From positions 308,423 to 372,422 of the forward strand of contig NZ_CDPK01000005.1 in the NCBI RefSeq assembly GCF_900068895.1: 64,000 bases of DNA, read 5' to 3'. Position 1 is the first letter of the stretch, and every line of letters begins with the position of its first letter. This document shows positions 1-10,002 of this stretch, piece after piece. The position numbers were made by a program, and so were the translations under genes. Source of the stretch: Erwinia sp. ErVv1. Its GTDB lineage: Bacteria > Pseudomonadota > Gammaproteobacteria > Enterobacterales > Enterobacteriaceae. Under the pieces are notes generated by a model. That model was not told where the DNA came from. It saw only the letters and a program-made list of their open reading frames with translations, and ran no database searches.

Positions 1-150
1 CCCCTTCCACCCTCTCTGACCTTTCCAGCCGTTATGCCTCTTCACATCCCTTTTATCCTCTCTGTCGCGCACGCTGCATCGGCGGGCCCACCGGCTTACC
101 CTAAGTTATTGTTCTTAATCGATGGCGGGGAAATAAATCCCCCCTGGCTG

Positions 151-178
151 GGAACCTCGACGGATCCAGGACCACGTA
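151..178 (+). promoter_or_regulatory. hrp box upstream of dspE (HrpL-dependent promoter)
   Basis: The sequence reads GGAACC (151-156), 15 bases, then CCACGTA (172-178). This matches the HrpL/ECF sigma consensus GGAACC-N15/16-CCACNNA exactly. It lies about 40 bp upstream of the chosen dspE start. Three further hrp boxes in the window have the same 15-base spacing. Confidence 0.93.
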
Positions 179-218
179 ATAACCGAGCTTTGATGTGAAC
201 CTTTCAGGAGAAAAGCCC

Positions 219-3200
219 ATGTCTTCGGTAACCCAAAAACTTGCCTCGGCTTTCAGCCTGCACAACACCCAGCGATCGGCAGCCGTACAACGTCCTCAGC
301 AGAGTCATCCTGCCCTGGCTCAGCGTCCGGCAGCAGCCAGAATTACCGGAAGCGATACGCTTCAAACCGTCGCGCAGGAGCAGGGGGAACCGACGCTGGA
401 CCTGGTCCAGGGAGAAGCCCGGCCAACGTCATCGAATAGTCGCTTCAGGGCATTCAGCAGGTTGCCGTTATTTAGCCGCAATGCTGCATCTTCCCGTAAA
501 TCGCCGGGGCAGGGTGCAGCGTCCTCCCGCATATCGCCGGGGCAGGCGGCAGAATCAATCGAAATGGTCGGGTTAAGCGGCCAGCGCCATGCACCGCAGA
601 TCGTGCTGGAGCACGAGATCCCGCATACCTCACCCGGCTCTCTGGAGCAGGACATTAATCAGGCGCTTGCGGCCGGGCAGGCTCACCCATCGGGTGCCGA
701 AGGAGGAAGCGTCAGCGGGGCGGCGGTGCACAGGCTAGGGGAGAGCCAGGGGGAAGCCGCCGTTACGCTAAGTCTGGACGCGCACGGGAAGCCACAAATC
801 ACGGCACCCGCGCTGCGCCACACGCTGCTGAAACAAACCCTCGGACAGGCTACACAGCACTACCAGAGCGCGGTGTCCAGTGCCAGCGGAGAGCAACATG
901 CCCTGCTGGAAGAGAGCGGTCGCCTGCTGGCGCTGCACTCGTCGCCTGAAAGCCTGGTGGGCGTGTCGGGCAGCGCCGCTAAGCCTGAATGGAAACACAC
1001 TAACGCCGTGAAGGAGAGTCCCTGGTCAGGCACCAGTGGTAAGGCGGCTCTCTCGCACAGGCTGGCGCTGGATGCGGCAGAAAATGAAGTCAGCGTCAGT
1101 CGAACCGACACCCCGGCAATGGCAGTGGGCAGAATGAAATTACCCGATGCAACCCTACTCGGGCAGATTTCGGGCATATACCCTGAACGGACCGACGCGG
1201 GTAAGCAGTCATGGCGAGTACATGAAGGTAAACTCTATCGGCTGAACGATCATCAGACCGGCTGGCAACCAGCCTCGCTTCCCGGTAGCAGGCAACATGC
1301 GGCACAGCAGGGCGAATCCGACGAGGAGAAGTCGTACGGGCAGCTCTCCAGACAGGGTGATAATCAGCTTTACTGTGTTTATGACGACAGGCAGCTGCAC
1401 AATGTGTCCACGTCGGGTCATAGCGAGCCGCTGGAGGATAAAATCAGTAAGGTCTCGGTCGCGGAAGAGGGTCAGACGCTGCTGTTGCTTAAAAATGAAA
1501 AAACGCACCAGCAAAGCATCAAACTCCTGCCGCAGCCCGATGCAGCCGTCGACAGCCACAGAACCCTCAGCGTTTCCCCTCCTGACATCCGGCTGGCTGC
1601 CCTGGCGCAAACGGCGCAGCACATTATTGCCGCCGATTATCAGGGGAAAATTCGGGTTGCCAGCCGTCCTGGCCCTGAGCAGAGCGATCTGGACTTTGCT
1701 GCGGTAGAGAATCGCAGCCTGCAACAGCATCTGCACGACCAGATAAAAGCGGTAGTGGGCGATCGCTTTCACCTGGAGGATATTTTGAATGGTGAAAATG
1801 GCCAGCTGCACGCGGTGGTAAAAGACGGGGCGGACCGCCAGCATGCCATTGCGCTTAATACCTCGGGCAGCACCCGGCAGGCTCCTTCGCACTGGAACCT
1901 GAGTGACAGCATGGTAATGAACTATCAGAAAGGATTGCCGGTGGTGACGCCCTCGCGCCACGAAATTGTCGATCTGGGTACTGACAGTCATCTGGCGCTG
2001 AAAGAGGGAAAGGTCCACTTTTTCAACGGGACGACGCAGAGCTGGGAGGCCTCTGACGTTAAGGCCGACCAGCTCCGGCTCGGGCAGGATCGGCAGGCCT
2101 GGGTGTTAAAGGATAATGAACTCAAGCGATTGAAGATAAACGTCTCCAGCAACAAGATTAACGCCGATCGCAATGTCTTCGCCCTGCCGCAGGTTAAGAA
2201 AAGCGTCAGCGACGACCTGGCCCTGCCGGGGGTCAACAAAGACAAGACGCTCACCTCGGCCGCCGTGCTCGATAATGGTCGATTTATCACTCTGGATGAA
2301 GGGGGCGATCTGCATCTTCACCATGTCAACGGCGAAACCCGGCGCGATATCAGGCTGCCTGTCACGCTCAGTCGCGCGTCGCTTAACCAGGCTATCCAGC
2401 AGGCTATCAGGTCACATTCTCCCGCAGGTGGCACACCTGAGGATCAAAAAGTCATGGACGTGGCCATTGGGCCGGGGCGCGATCTCTTTTTACTTACCGA
2501 CCGGGGCGAAATGTACCGCGTACCGGAGCAGAGCTGGATGAAAGGAAACATGGCTCAGATGCGCCAGGTCCAGCTGTCCGCAAAACCCGCAAAGCTGTAT
2601 AACGACCGTAATAATCATCTGATGCTGGAAATGGATAACGGCAAGCTTTTGTCGCTCAGGGATGATCTCTGGCACCCGGTGGCGGCGGTGCCAACGTCGC
2701 CTGCAAATGAGGTCACCCCGCCCGGCGGCAAAGAGAAGAAAAATATGGCCGATAAGCACTACGGTCGGCTGATGAGCGCCACCCGAGATTCCCGCCTTGG
2801 CCGCACCGGCATGACCTATAAGCGGGAGGTGAACACGTTCGGGCAAACGGGCCACGACGGTCACAAAGTGCATACGCCGTTTCGCACCCGTCTGAGCACC
2901 TTTGTCTTTCGCCCCACGCTGCAAACGCCCAGGCCATTGAAAAATCTCAGCTACCTGGCGCAGCACGGTCATCGCGGGCGAAACGGGCTGGCGCATATTT
3001 ATGAACTTCAGAACGATCAGCTCACTCAGCTTAATCAACATCTGGAGAAGCCCGCTGCCGATCGGGGCCCGGCTGAGCCTCTTAGCCTTAAGCTAAAAAC
3101 CCTTGCCGGTCAGGGGGACCTGCCCGCCTGGTTTGAGGATATGCAGAAATTTAGCGTTCGCCTGGCCGACAGCAGCGGACACAAAGCGGATCAGCTTAAC

Positions 3201-5516
3201 CAGCACTATTCACAGCAGGGAGAAGTGAAAAAACAGCTTAATAATCTGACCGGAAGCCTCAACCCGGCCATGACGCGCGACGGCGATTTGACGGCGAAGC
3301 TGAAAGATATTTTTTCACGCTACCCCACCGGTAAGGGAAATACCGCGCTGCTGGCGCTTGCGGCGCTGGAAGAGAACGGCGTGAAGCTCTCGCATCAGAA
3401 GGCGAGTGAAGCGATCCCGCTGGGTCATCGCCGTGATAAACACGATGAGATGGGGCTGGCGAAATCACGTCTTATTATTGATGGCTTAGCCCACGTAAAA
3501 ATGCATGACCTTATCGATCGGTTAACCGCAGCGACGGCACTCCCGGAGGATGAAAAACGCCAGGCGCTGGCAGCCATTGAAACCGATTTTCATACGCTTT
3601 ATCAGGATTGGGATAACAATCCGCTTCGCCAGGTGACCAGTTTTGGCTACAACAGCATTAGTGCCCTTGAGGCGTCTTATGATGCGGTGAAATCGCTAAC
3701 AAAAGCCTTCGCTAAGGAAAACCACAGTATCAACGTCACGGCGCGGACGGTGATGCATGCGAAGGATCAGTCGGTACTGGCGCAAAAGCTGGAGGACACG
3801 GTCAGGTCGATGGAGAAGGGAGAAAGTCTCTCTTTCAGCCGCTCTTATGGTGCGGCAACCACGGTGTCAGGCATTCCGGGAACCCAGGTGATTGCGGGCG
3901 TCGGGGGACGAGGCAGTCTGGATCGCACCTATAATTTGAGCTTCACCCGGGGAGAGGGTGGCGTTAACGTTAGCTTTGGCCGCGACGGGGGCGGAACCTT
4001 CACACCCTTTGTGGGAATGGGTTATAACCTGCTTACCGACTATTTAGAAACGCATAAAACTCATCTGGACGATCGGCGCGATCTTGCGCCTGCCGCGCGC
4101 CTCGGCGCGGTGGTTTCCGTCACCCCACTCGACATTAAAAAACAAAACGGCGTCAGCTTTGATATTACCGATGCCGAACTGCCGCACTTTATTGCCGGGC
4201 TGACCGAGGGGACACTTGACCCGCTGGCGCTGATTAACCGCGGGAATCAACACAGCGTCAAACAGGGTAACGTGATGAACGTGAGCCTGGACGTCAACGC
4301 TGCCGCGCTGGCCTCGGTGGGGTTTCCGCTCACCGACAAAAATGCCGGACAGGCGTCAGCCAGTTCGCGGATAGGCGGTGGCGCTTACGTGGGGGTTAAC
4401 CTGATGTCTGGCACCCGCGAGCGCGGCCGGGCTACCACCGAAGAGAGCACGACCCTCAGCCAGAGTAACAACCGCCTGCGAGGGCTAAATAAAGCCTCCG
4501 TCGGCGCAAACGTAGCGCTACCGATAGGGACGATAACCAAAAGCGATGAGGGGCGTTTTGCGCTATTTGCCGGCCCGGCGGCGACTTTCCAGCTCTCGAT
4601 TGATGATCGAACTCGCCAGAGCCTGTCGCTGCAAACCAAAAGGGCACAGCTGCTGGAACCCGTGCATATGGCAAAACTGATGGAGTCACTGGGCAAGAGC
4701 TTCAGCGACCCTGAAACCAGCGCGCTGCTGGCGTCGCTGAAAAACGACGAAGAGAGTGAGCCTCAGCAGGCGTCAGCCGCTGAAGACCGGCAGAGCACAG
4801 CCCGCACGGCTCGACAGAAACTCAATGCGCTTGACGTGCATTTTGAAAGTCGACGGGGGGAAGAGGGGACTAACGGGCAGAAGGCCGCTCTGCGCGAGCT
4901 GGATAAGCATCTGCGCCAGCAATATGCCGCTGAGCGTGGGCTAACGCTGCTGCAAAATGGTGAATATCAGACGACCTATGCGAATACCTCTAAAGTGGAT
5001 AACAACGGGCTCTGGCATCAGTTTTCTCACTGGCTGGATGGTGAACTCAACGCCAGTAATGCCACCCGAATTCGCCAGCTGATGACGGACGATCACCGGC
5101 TGCAAACGCTGATTGCCCGGTTGAAAGATAATGTCAGCACCGATGCTACCGTCACGCTCGAGCTAAAAAATGATGTTCGTGAACGGCTGGAGCAGCGCTG
5201 GCTGAAAGAGGGGATCGGGGCTGATGAATTAACGGCTGAGCTAACGGATCGTAATAATCTCAGGCTTAAAGCGATTGGTTTTAGCAAGGGCCAGTCAAAA
5301 AGCGATGGTTTTTCAACCCCGGCGTTCCTTCTGGGCGGCGGAAACAGCGCAGCGGTGGCGATGAAGCGAAATCTGGGGAAAATCAATTTTAGCTACGGTG
5401 AAGATGAGGACAAACCGACCGGATATACCCTGGATGGCCGCATCGCGAAGATAAACGATGAGCTGGCTGCTGCGCTTTTGCATGGGCAGCAGGCACACTA
5501 TCAGTTAAAAAGTTAA
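219..5516 (+). CDS. dspE: Type III effector DspE (AvrE family)
   Basis: Very large (1765 aa) secreted effector of the AvrE/DspE/WtsE family, delivered into plant cells through the Hrp T3SS. The E. amylovora protein is about 1838 aa, so this one is full length for the family. The N-terminal ~250 residues are Ser/Gln/Ala-rich and low complexity, as expected of a secretion and chaperone-binding region. The middle is rich in beta repeats and the C-terminal half carries the conserved AvrE-type region. I chose ATG 219 because AGGAG at 206-210 is 8 bases upstream; an in-frame GTG at 195 has no such site. A hrp box lies just upstream, and dspF follows after 9 bp, so the two form one HrpL-controlled operon. 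The N-terminus contains a 33-bp in-frame tandem duplication. Family identity is confident; the host target is not visible from sequence. Confidence 0.93.
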   Translation: MSSVTQKLASAFSLHNTQRSAAVQRPQQSHPALAQRPAAARITGSDTLQTVAQEQGEPTLDLVQGEARPTSSNSRFRAFSRLPLFSRNAASSRKSPGQGAASSRISPGQAAESIEMVGLSGQRHAPQIVLEHEIPHTSPGSLEQDINQALAAGQAHPSGAEGGSVSGAAVHRLGESQGEAAVTLSLDAHGKPQITAPALRHTLLKQTLGQATQHYQSAVSSASGEQHALLEESGRLLALHSSPESLVGVSGSAAKPEWKHTNAVKESPWSGTSGKAALSHRLALDAAENEVSVSRTDTPAMAVGRMKLPDATLLGQISGIYPERTDAGKQSWRVHEGKLYRLNDHQTGWQPASLPGSRQHAAQQGESDEEKSYGQLSRQGDNQLYCVYDDRQLHNVSTSGHSEPLEDKISKVSVAEEGQTLLLLKNEKTHQQSIKLLPQPDAAVDSHRTLSVSPPDIRLAALAQTAQHIIAADYQGKIRVASRPGPEQSDLDFAAVENRSLQQHLHDQIKAVVGDRFHLEDILNGENGQLHAVVKDGADRQHAIALNTSGSTRQAPSHWNLSDSMVMNYQKGLPVVTPSRHEIVDLGTDSHLALKEGKVHFFNGTTQSWEASDVKADQLRLGQDRQAWVLKDNELKRLKINVSSNKINADRNVFALPQVKKSVSDDLALPGVNKDKTLTSAAVLDNGRFITLDEGGDLHLHHVNGETRRDIRLPVTLSRASLNQAIQQAIRSHSPAGGTPEDQKVMDVAIGPGRDLFLLTDRGEMYRVPEQSWMKGNMAQMRQVQLSAKPAKLYNDRNNHLMLEMDNGKLLSLRDDLWHPVAAVPTSPANEVTPPGGKEKKNMADKHYGRLMSATRDSRLGRTGMTYKREVNTFGQTGHDGHKVHTPFRTRLSTFVFRPTLQTPRPLKNLSYLAQHGHRGRNGLAHIYELQNDQLTQLNQHLEKPAADRGPAEPLSLKLKTLAGQGDLPAWFEDMQKFSVRLADSSGHKADQLNQHYSQQGEVKKQLNNLTGSLNPAMTRDGDLTAKLKDIFSRYPTGKGNTALLALAALEENGVKLSHQKASEAIPLGHRRDKHDEMGLAKSRLIIDGLAHVKMHDLIDRLTAATALPEDEKRQALAAIETDFHTLYQDWDNNPLRQVTSFGYNSISALEASYDAVKSLTKAFAKENHSINVTARTVMHAKDQSVLAQKLEDTVRSMEKGESLSFSRSYGAATTVSGIPGTQVIAGVGGRGSLDRTYNLSFTRGEGGVNVSFGRDGGGTFTPFVGMGYNLLTDYLETHKTHLDDRRDLAPAARLGAVVSVTPLDIKKQNGVSFDITDAELPHFIAGLTEGTLDPLALINRGNQHSVKQGNVMNVSLDVNAAALASVGFPLTDKNAGQASASSRIGGGAYVGVNLMSGTRERGRATTEESTTLSQSNNRLRGLNKASVGANVALPIGTITKSDEGRFALFAGPAATFQLSIDDRTRQSLSLQTKRAQLLEPVHMAKLMESLGKSFSDPETSALLASLKNDEESEPQQASAAEDRQSTARTARQKLNALDVHFESRRGEEGTNGQKAALRELDKHLRQQYAAERGLTLLQNGEYQTTYANTSKVDNNGLWHQFSHWLDGELNASNATRIRQLMTDDHRLQTLIARLKDNVSTDATVTLELKNDVRERLEQRWLKEGIGADELTAELTDRNNLRLKAIGFSKGQSKSDGFSTPAFLLGGGNSAAVAMKRNLGKINFSYGEDEDKPTGYTLDGRIAKINDELAAALLHGQQAHYQLKS
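489..554 (+). repeat. 33-bp in-frame tandem duplication in dspE
   Basis: Two imperfect 33-bp copies (489-521 and 522-554) encode SSRKSPGQGAA and SSRISPGQAAE. They sit in the low-complexity N-terminal part of DspE. Confidence 0.8.
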
Positions 5517-5525
5517 GGGGTCACG

Positions 5526-5936
5526 ATGTCAGCAACCGAACAGCTTAATCACCTGCTTGAGCACTATGGTCGGCAGCATAATAGTGCACTCACGCTTAAA
5601 GATGGCGTATGCGCCCTGGTTGATCGCGATAACCGCGAGGCGGCAGTTATCGAGCTGCCGCCGGGCAGCGACAGCCTGATCTTTCACTGCAAAATAGAGG
5701 ATCTTCACGAGCCGTGCAGCGAGCGTTACCTGCGAACGCTGCTGTCCCTGAACTTTGAAATGAACGCCATGCGCGGTTGCTGGCTGGCGCTGGACAACGA
5801 GGAGAGCCTGAGACTCTGTAGTCAGCTCTCCGTCAGCGGGCTGGATGCCGCGGGATTTCGGATGGCGCTGAGCGGCTTTATGACCCAGGCGCGGGAGGTC
5901 AATGAATTTATCACCTCACTGCGCGAGGCGGCCTGA
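5526..5936 (+). CDS. dspF: DspF, type III chaperone for DspE
   Basis: Small acidic protein (136 aa) of the CesT/DspF class of T3SS chaperones; E. amylovora DspF is similar in size. It binds the N-terminus of DspE in the cytoplasm and keeps it competent for secretion. It follows dspE by 9 bp with AAGGGG just before its ATG, so it is expressed with dspE from the hrp box at 151. Its place directly after an AvrE-family effector supports the call as much as the sequence does. Confidence 0.9.
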   Translation: MSATEQLNHLLEHYGRQHNSALTLKDGVCALVDRDNREAAVIELPPGSDSLIFHCKIEDLHEPCSERYLRTLLSLNFEMNAMRGCWLALDNEESLRLCSQLSVSGLDAAGFRMALSGFMTQAREVNEFITSLREAA

Positions 5937-6142
5937 GGCTCTGTGTTCTGCTCTTTAACACAAATTTTGCGCAGGCGGAAGATGCTTAATTCCTTCACAC
6001 TGTTAAGAAAGCGAAAGTCTTGGTTAAGCTACCGCAAAATAAGGGGTTTTAGGATAGTTAGAGATTTTTTTACCGTCGGGTTTCGTCGATAGTGTCCTTC
6101 AGCGGCGGATGATAAGCCGTGCGCAAATGAGAGGATGTACCG

Positions 6143-6598
6143 ATGAAAAAAACGACTCTGGCACTTTTAATGACCGTCTTCACAGCAAGCACCCTGTTTT
6201 CCACCGTCTCGCAGGCAGATGGCCCGCCGGATCAGCAGTGGCACCAGCAGGGTGGGCATGGCGACCACGGTGATGGGCCGGGGCGTGGTCCGGATCGTGG
6301 GCCTGGCGATCGCGGCCCTGGCCCTCACGATCGTGGCGATTATCACGACGGTCATGGTCCCGATCGCCACTTTGAAGAGCGCGATCGCTTTGCCTGGCAG
6401 GGGCACGACTTCCGCAGGGGACGCCCGTTGCCGCCGGATTTCCGCGGGGACGACTACCGGGTTAACGACTGGAACGACCGCGGCCTGCGCGAGCCACCGC
6501 GTGGTCAACACTGGGCTTATATTGACGGTAACTATGTGCTGATTGCAGCCGCTACCGGCGTCATCACCTCAATCCTGTTGAACAACGCTTTCCACTAA
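6143..6598 (+). CDS. RcnB-family periplasmic protein (His/Asp/Gly-rich)
   Basis: 151-aa exported protein. It has a signal peptide (about residues 1-25, ending SQADG), then a His-, Asp- and Gly-rich linker (about 28-85), then the conserved RcnB-type C-terminus with YRVNDW, GLREPPRGQHWAYIDGNY and a hydrophobic tail VLIAAATGVITSILL. RcnB of E. coli is a periplasmic protein that modulates nickel/cobalt efflux, and the His-rich linker fits metal binding, but metal specificity is inferred. The start has GAGG upstream at a good distance. A second, separate paralogue lies at 14415-14981 with a Gln-rich linker instead. No rcnA or rcnR is nearby. Confidence 0.8.
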   Translation: MKKTTLALLMTVFTASTLFSTVSQADGPPDQQWHQQGGHGDHGDGPGRGPDRGPGDRGPGPHDRGDYHDGHGPDRHFEERDRFAWQGHDFRRGRPLPPDFRGDDYRVNDWNDRGLREPPRGQHWAYIDGNYVLIAAATGVITSILLNNAFH

Positions 6599-6610
6599 TC
6601 CCTGTTCTGC

Positions 6611-6638
6611 TGCGGGTCCGTCAGGGCCCGCATCTTTT
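6611..6638 (+). terminator. Probable Rho-independent terminator of the RcnB-like gene
   Basis: TGCGGG (6611-6616) pairs with CCCGCA (6627-6632) and is followed by TCTTTTCC, 12 bp after the stop codon of the upstream gene. Confidence 0.6.
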
Positions 6639-6770
6639 CCAGCAATTATCTCTTAGCTCCGGTTGGACCGGGCACAACCACGATACAGGGCCAAATCTAA
6701 TCTGCCAGGTTAGTATGTGCCAGGAGCGGGCGTGGCTAACATTAGTTCGTGCTGAACAATGGGTAGCACA

Positions 6771-7223
6771 TCAACACAATGCCTTTGCGAAACAGACTGC
6801 CTCTTCTCTGCCTATGTATGGGCCATAATTCTCAATACGGGCATACCCATTTTTCTCGTAAAAATATACGGCCCGATTGTTGATATATCGGGTTTCTAAC
6901 CTCAGCTCGAGATATCCCATTTCTTTGGCGGAGTTTTCCAGAAAAGTGAGTAAAGCGCGTCCAACTCCGGGCACACTTCGGTCTGAATACATTCTTTTAA
7001 GCTCGGCTACATTTTGCGTTAATGGCCGAATAGCGCCGCATCCTATCGGATCACCATGGGCATTTTTTGCCAATACCCATAACGCTTTATCACTATTCAA
7101 TGCATCAATAGTGAAATTGCTTTTGCCGTCATCACCAGTAACAGCGGCAAGTTCTACTGACAGCATTTCGATTAAGCGATGAGATTCTAAAGAAAATGGA
7201 TCTGATTTCTCTACTGTTATCAT
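6771..7223 (-). CDS. GNAT family N-acetyltransferase
   Basis: 150-aa cytoplasmic protein with the GNAT fold. The acetyl-CoA pyrophosphate-binding stretch is around VPGVGRALLTFLENSAKEMG, followed by the typical LRLETRYINNRAVYFYEKNGY beta-alpha-beta. Substrate unknown. I chose the second ATG (7223) because AGGA lies 7 bases upstream; the first ATG, 6 bases earlier, is too close to that site. The gene is AT-richer than the Hrp and arn genes and sits in the accessory patch between 6.7 and 14 kb. Confidence 0.75.
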   Translation of the reverse strand: MITVEKSDPFSLESHRLIEMLSVELAAVTGDDGKSNFTIDALNSDKALWVLAKNAHGDPIGCGAIRPLTQNVAELKRMYSDRSVPGVGRALLTFLENSAKEMGYLELRLETRYINNRAVYFYEKNGYARIENYGPYIGREEAVCFAKALC

Positions 7224-7334
7224 GGTCATATCCTACAAAGAGATTATGGCCAGTATAAAGTATACTACCTGTAAAAGCTTAATACTGTAACGGGTGATGG
7301 GACACCTCTGATTCCTGTCTGTCCTGAGGATGTG

Positions 7335-7412
7335 ATGTTCGCTGTTCGCTCACAGCGGCCCGCTGGTTCTGTCTGATGTCCGCCGTGCCAAAAGCGGTGT
7401 CTATCCATATTG
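7335..7412. repeat. Dispersed ~75-bp double-hairpin intergenic repeat, copy 1
   Basis: Contains GCTGTTCGCTCACAGCGG and, 40 bp on, GTCCGCCGTGCCAAAAGCGG. Both halves are self-complementary around GCTNTTCGCTCA-N-AGC and GC-CGTGCCAAAAGC-type arms. Related copies are at 8327-8397, 13185-13254, and one split by the IS30 element around 10935/12180. Confidence 0.65.
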
Positions 7413-7418
7413 ATAATG

Positions 7419-7955
7419 TCACCCTGACTTTTTGTCCCATTCGGCGTGGGTCAGTGTAAACAGCATGCTGGCGGGCGCATTTTTCACATCGTGAATGTCC
7501 CGTACATACCTGAGTGCGGCATTCGCCAGGACTTTCTGTGATGCCGGGTGATTTGCTCTTACTACTGCAGATATCTCAGGCAATTTGAGCTCACTAAATC
7601 CATAGCTGACCGCATGTTTAGCAAACTCTGTCGCCAGGCCTTTTCCCCATGACTCAGCAGAGAAGCGATATCCCAGGTTATTGATGGAGGCATCGGCATA
7701 ACTGCGGATACTTAACCCACCAAAACCGATGATCCTTTCGGGATTATCCCTCAATGAGATAGCCCAGTTTCCAAAACTGTAATCTTCCCAGTGTTTAAGC
7801 CAGCGAGCCAAAACATCGCGGGCATAATCAGTATCAGGATACGGGCCTGCAGGATTAAACGTATTCGTGGTAGGATCGCCATAAATTATGAAAAGGACAT
7901 CTGCGTCTGAGTTGATTACAGGCCGAAGATGCAGTCGAGAGGTAATTAGCTGCAA
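7419..7955 (-). CDS. GNAT acetyltransferase, RimJ-like (Acetyltransf_3)
   Basis: 178-aa protein beginning LITSRLHLRPVINSDADVLF, the usual opening of the RimJ/RimL-like acetyltransferase group. It has an acetyl-CoA loop around YRFSAESWGKGLATEFAKHA and a VRANHPASQKVLANAALRYV core. It probably acetylates a protein N-terminus or a small amine, but the substrate cannot be told. The start is a TTG at 7955, supported by AGGAG 4 bases upstream (CAGGAGACAC-TTG); there is no in-frame ATG near it. It runs in the same direction as the other GNAT gene but ~200 bp apart, with a repeat between them, so they are probably separate units. Confidence 0.75.
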   Translation of the reverse strand: MQLITSRLHLRPVINSDADVLFIIYGDPTTNTFNPAGPYPDTDYARDVLARWLKHWEDYSFGNWAISLRDNPERIIGFGGLSIRSYADASINNLGYRFSAESWGKGLATEFAKHAVSYGFSELKLPEISAVVRANHPASQKVLANAALRYVRDIHDVKNAPASMLFTLTHAEWDKKSG

Positions 7956-8568
7956 AGTGTCTCCTGAGTTTTTGATTCATTCTATGAGTTATCTTTCTGT
8001 TTTATAGCCAGAAACCTTCAGGTTTACAACAGCACTTTTATGTAAAAAGCGTGATAACTAGTAGGCACTAAATATTTCTTTTTGGGTGCGCTTATGCCTG
8101 GACGGCGGATGCCGATAATAATGATGTGACACACCTGGTACGTGACGACCGAATCCACTGCATTAATTCGGCTCCCATGCTGGAGCCAGCTCTTTGCGCA
8201 GTAAATTGCGAACGATTTTCTGTTGTTCAATCCGCTAAAGATGACGGATTTTTCATTTATTAAAACTAAACCGGGAAAGATTGAAGTGCGCGGGCTGATG
8301 AAAATATTTAGGAGTGTGCCGAAAAAGGTCTGCTGTTCGCTCAAAGCGGACCTCCTGCCTCACCCACTCTGTCCGCTCCGTGCCATAAGTGGACATTGAG
8401 TATATTACTGTGCACCCGTGTTTGCATACGTATGTTGCTGATCACATCGCGTCGGAAGACAATTCCACGGGTGTGTCTGAGCTCCTTCCGTGTCCACTCA
8501 TCGCGTGCACAAATCACTTAATACACCTCACCAGAAAGATGGGGTTCGTCAGTAATCTGACTACGCTT
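7956..8568. other. Intergenic stretch without a convincing gene
   Basis: 613 bp, AT-rich in its first part. The open frames here are short, lack ribosome sites and run into a repeat, so I do not call them. A dispersed repeat copy lies at 8327-8397. The rest shows nothing recognisable. Confidence 0.6.
8327..8397. repeat. Dispersed ~75-bp double-hairpin intergenic repeat, copy 2
   Basis: The best preserved copy. GTCTGCTGTTCGCTCAAAGC-GGAC forms one hairpin, and GTCCGCTCCGTGCCATAAGT-GGAC forms the second, about 20 bp apart. Confidence 0.7.
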
Positions 8569-9978
8569 TCACGGCGTATTTTTTTTATGTGGTGAATTCC
8601 TGCTTAGGATGATGATCCATAGCAGGCCGCCAAGCATTGAGAGGGCTATGGCGAGGCATACGGCGAAGTAAATACCCGCAGCGAGAGGTTTTACAGCGCT
8701 AAGCAATCCGCCAAAGATGGCGACTCCCAGCGCAGATCCCGTTTGTCGGCTAGCGTTAAGTACCCCGGCGACAATTCCCGCCTGCTCTTTGACTATTGAG
8801 CCCATGACAGCTGCCGTGGCGACCGGTGTAATGACTCCTGCGGCAAGACCGAGAGCCGGAAAGCAAAGCGCGATCCGCCAATAGGATGCATTTTCTCTTA
8901 ATATCAATAACCCTGCGAATCCGGCGACGTAGAGTCCGCAGCATCCTGCTATCAGCCAAAAGGGGCCAAACAGGCGGTTAAGTTTTCCGGCGCTAAAGCT
9001 GCCCAACGTAACCAGCAAGGTCAAGGGAAGAAAAGCGAGACCCGCGTCCAGCGATGACCAGCCGCGCACGGTCTCGAAGTACAGGCTGAGCAGGAAAAAC
9101 AGCCCGTAAAATACTAACCCTGAAATAAGCGAGACGGTAACCGAGGCCGAAAAATCAGCAAGACGAAAGAGCTTCATCGGCAACATCGGCTGGCTGATTG
9201 TGCACTCGGTAAAGATGAAAAGCCCCCAGGCCATGGCCGCCACCACTATTCCACCGCTAATCCACGGGTCATACCATCCTCGATGGCCCCCTTCAATCAA
9301 TACGGCAATAGACAAGCCCAGCGCGATAATGGCGAATAACTGCCCTGCAATATCCATCGTTCTCTCGTTGGCAGAGATTTTTATCACAGGAATGCGCGTT
9401 GCCAGCACAATCCCGAGCAGCACGATTGGAACATTGACCAGAAAAATACTTCGCCAGCCTAATAGTTGGATCAGCAATCCGCCAAATAACGGGCCGGCAG
9501 CCATCGCAATTCCACCGCAACCAGCCCAGATACCTATGGCTTTAGCGCGCTCCTTAGACTGTGGAAACTCACTGTTAATCAAAGCAAGAGAGGCGGGGAC
9601 CAGCAAGGCTGCACCGATGCCCTGCAATATTCTCGAGAAGATCATAGTGGACAATGTTGATGAAAAGCCGCATCCCGCCGAAGCAAATCCAAACAGCAAC
9701 AGGCCAGTGAGATAAACGTTTTTTGCCCCCAGTTTGTCGCCCAAAGCACCACCACTGAGCAGCAAACTGGCGAAAGTGACGGTGTAGGAACTGACGACCC
9801 ATTGTAGTCCGCTAATGGTCGAGTGCAGAGCTGCTGCCAGCGGTGCAAGTGCAACGTTCACAATCGAGGTATCAAGAATCACGATGATGTAACTGATACT
9901 GGTTGCAGCTAACAACCATTTTTTAGCCGAAGAAGTGTTGTTCATTGGTAGAAGCAATTGTCCAAATATGGGATTCAT
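8569..9978 (-). CDS. MFS drug efflux transporter (DHA family, EmrB/QacA-like)
   Basis: 469-aa inner-membrane exporter with about 14 hydrophobic segments. Early motifs fit drug:H+ antiporters: ILDTSIVNVALAPLAAAL in the first helix, GGALGDKLGAKNVYLTG as motif A, and RILQGIGAALLVPASLALI in helix 4. The start at 9978 has AAGG 8 bases upstream, while the internal Met at codon 12 lacks one. It is divergent from an ArsR-type regulator gene (10061), with an operator-like palindrome between them, so the pair is probably a self-regulated efflux module. Substrate unknown. Confidence 0.85.
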   Translation of the reverse strand: MNPIFGQLLLPMNNTSSAKKWLLAATSISYIIVILDTSIVNVALAPLAAALHSTISGLQWVVSSYTVTFASLLLSGGALGDKLGAKNVYLTGLLLFGFASAGCGFSSTLSTMIFSRILQGIGAALLVPASLALINSEFPQSKERAKAIGIWAGCGGIAMAAGPLFGGLLIQLLGWRSIFLVNVPIVLLGIVLATRIPVIKISANERTMDIAGQLFAIIALGLSIAVLIEGGHRGWYDPWISGGIVVAAMAWGLFIFTECTISQPMLPMKLFRLADFSASVTVSLISGLVFYGLFFLLSLYFETVRGWSSLDAGLAFLPLTLLVTLGSFSAGKLNRLFGPFWLIAGCCGLYVAGFAGLLILRENASYWRIALCFPALGLAAGVITPVATAAVMGSIVKEQAGIVAGVLNASRQTGSALGVAIFGGLLSAVKPLAAGIYFAVCLAIALSMLGGLLWIIILSRNSPHKKNTP

Positions 9979-10002
9979 TGACTATACCTTGAGCGCGCTA
10001 AA

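Noticed and set aside
8024..8344. 106-codon - strand frame in the 7956-8568 gap.
   Set aside because: No ribosome site, no recognisable domain, and it starts within the dispersed repeat copy.
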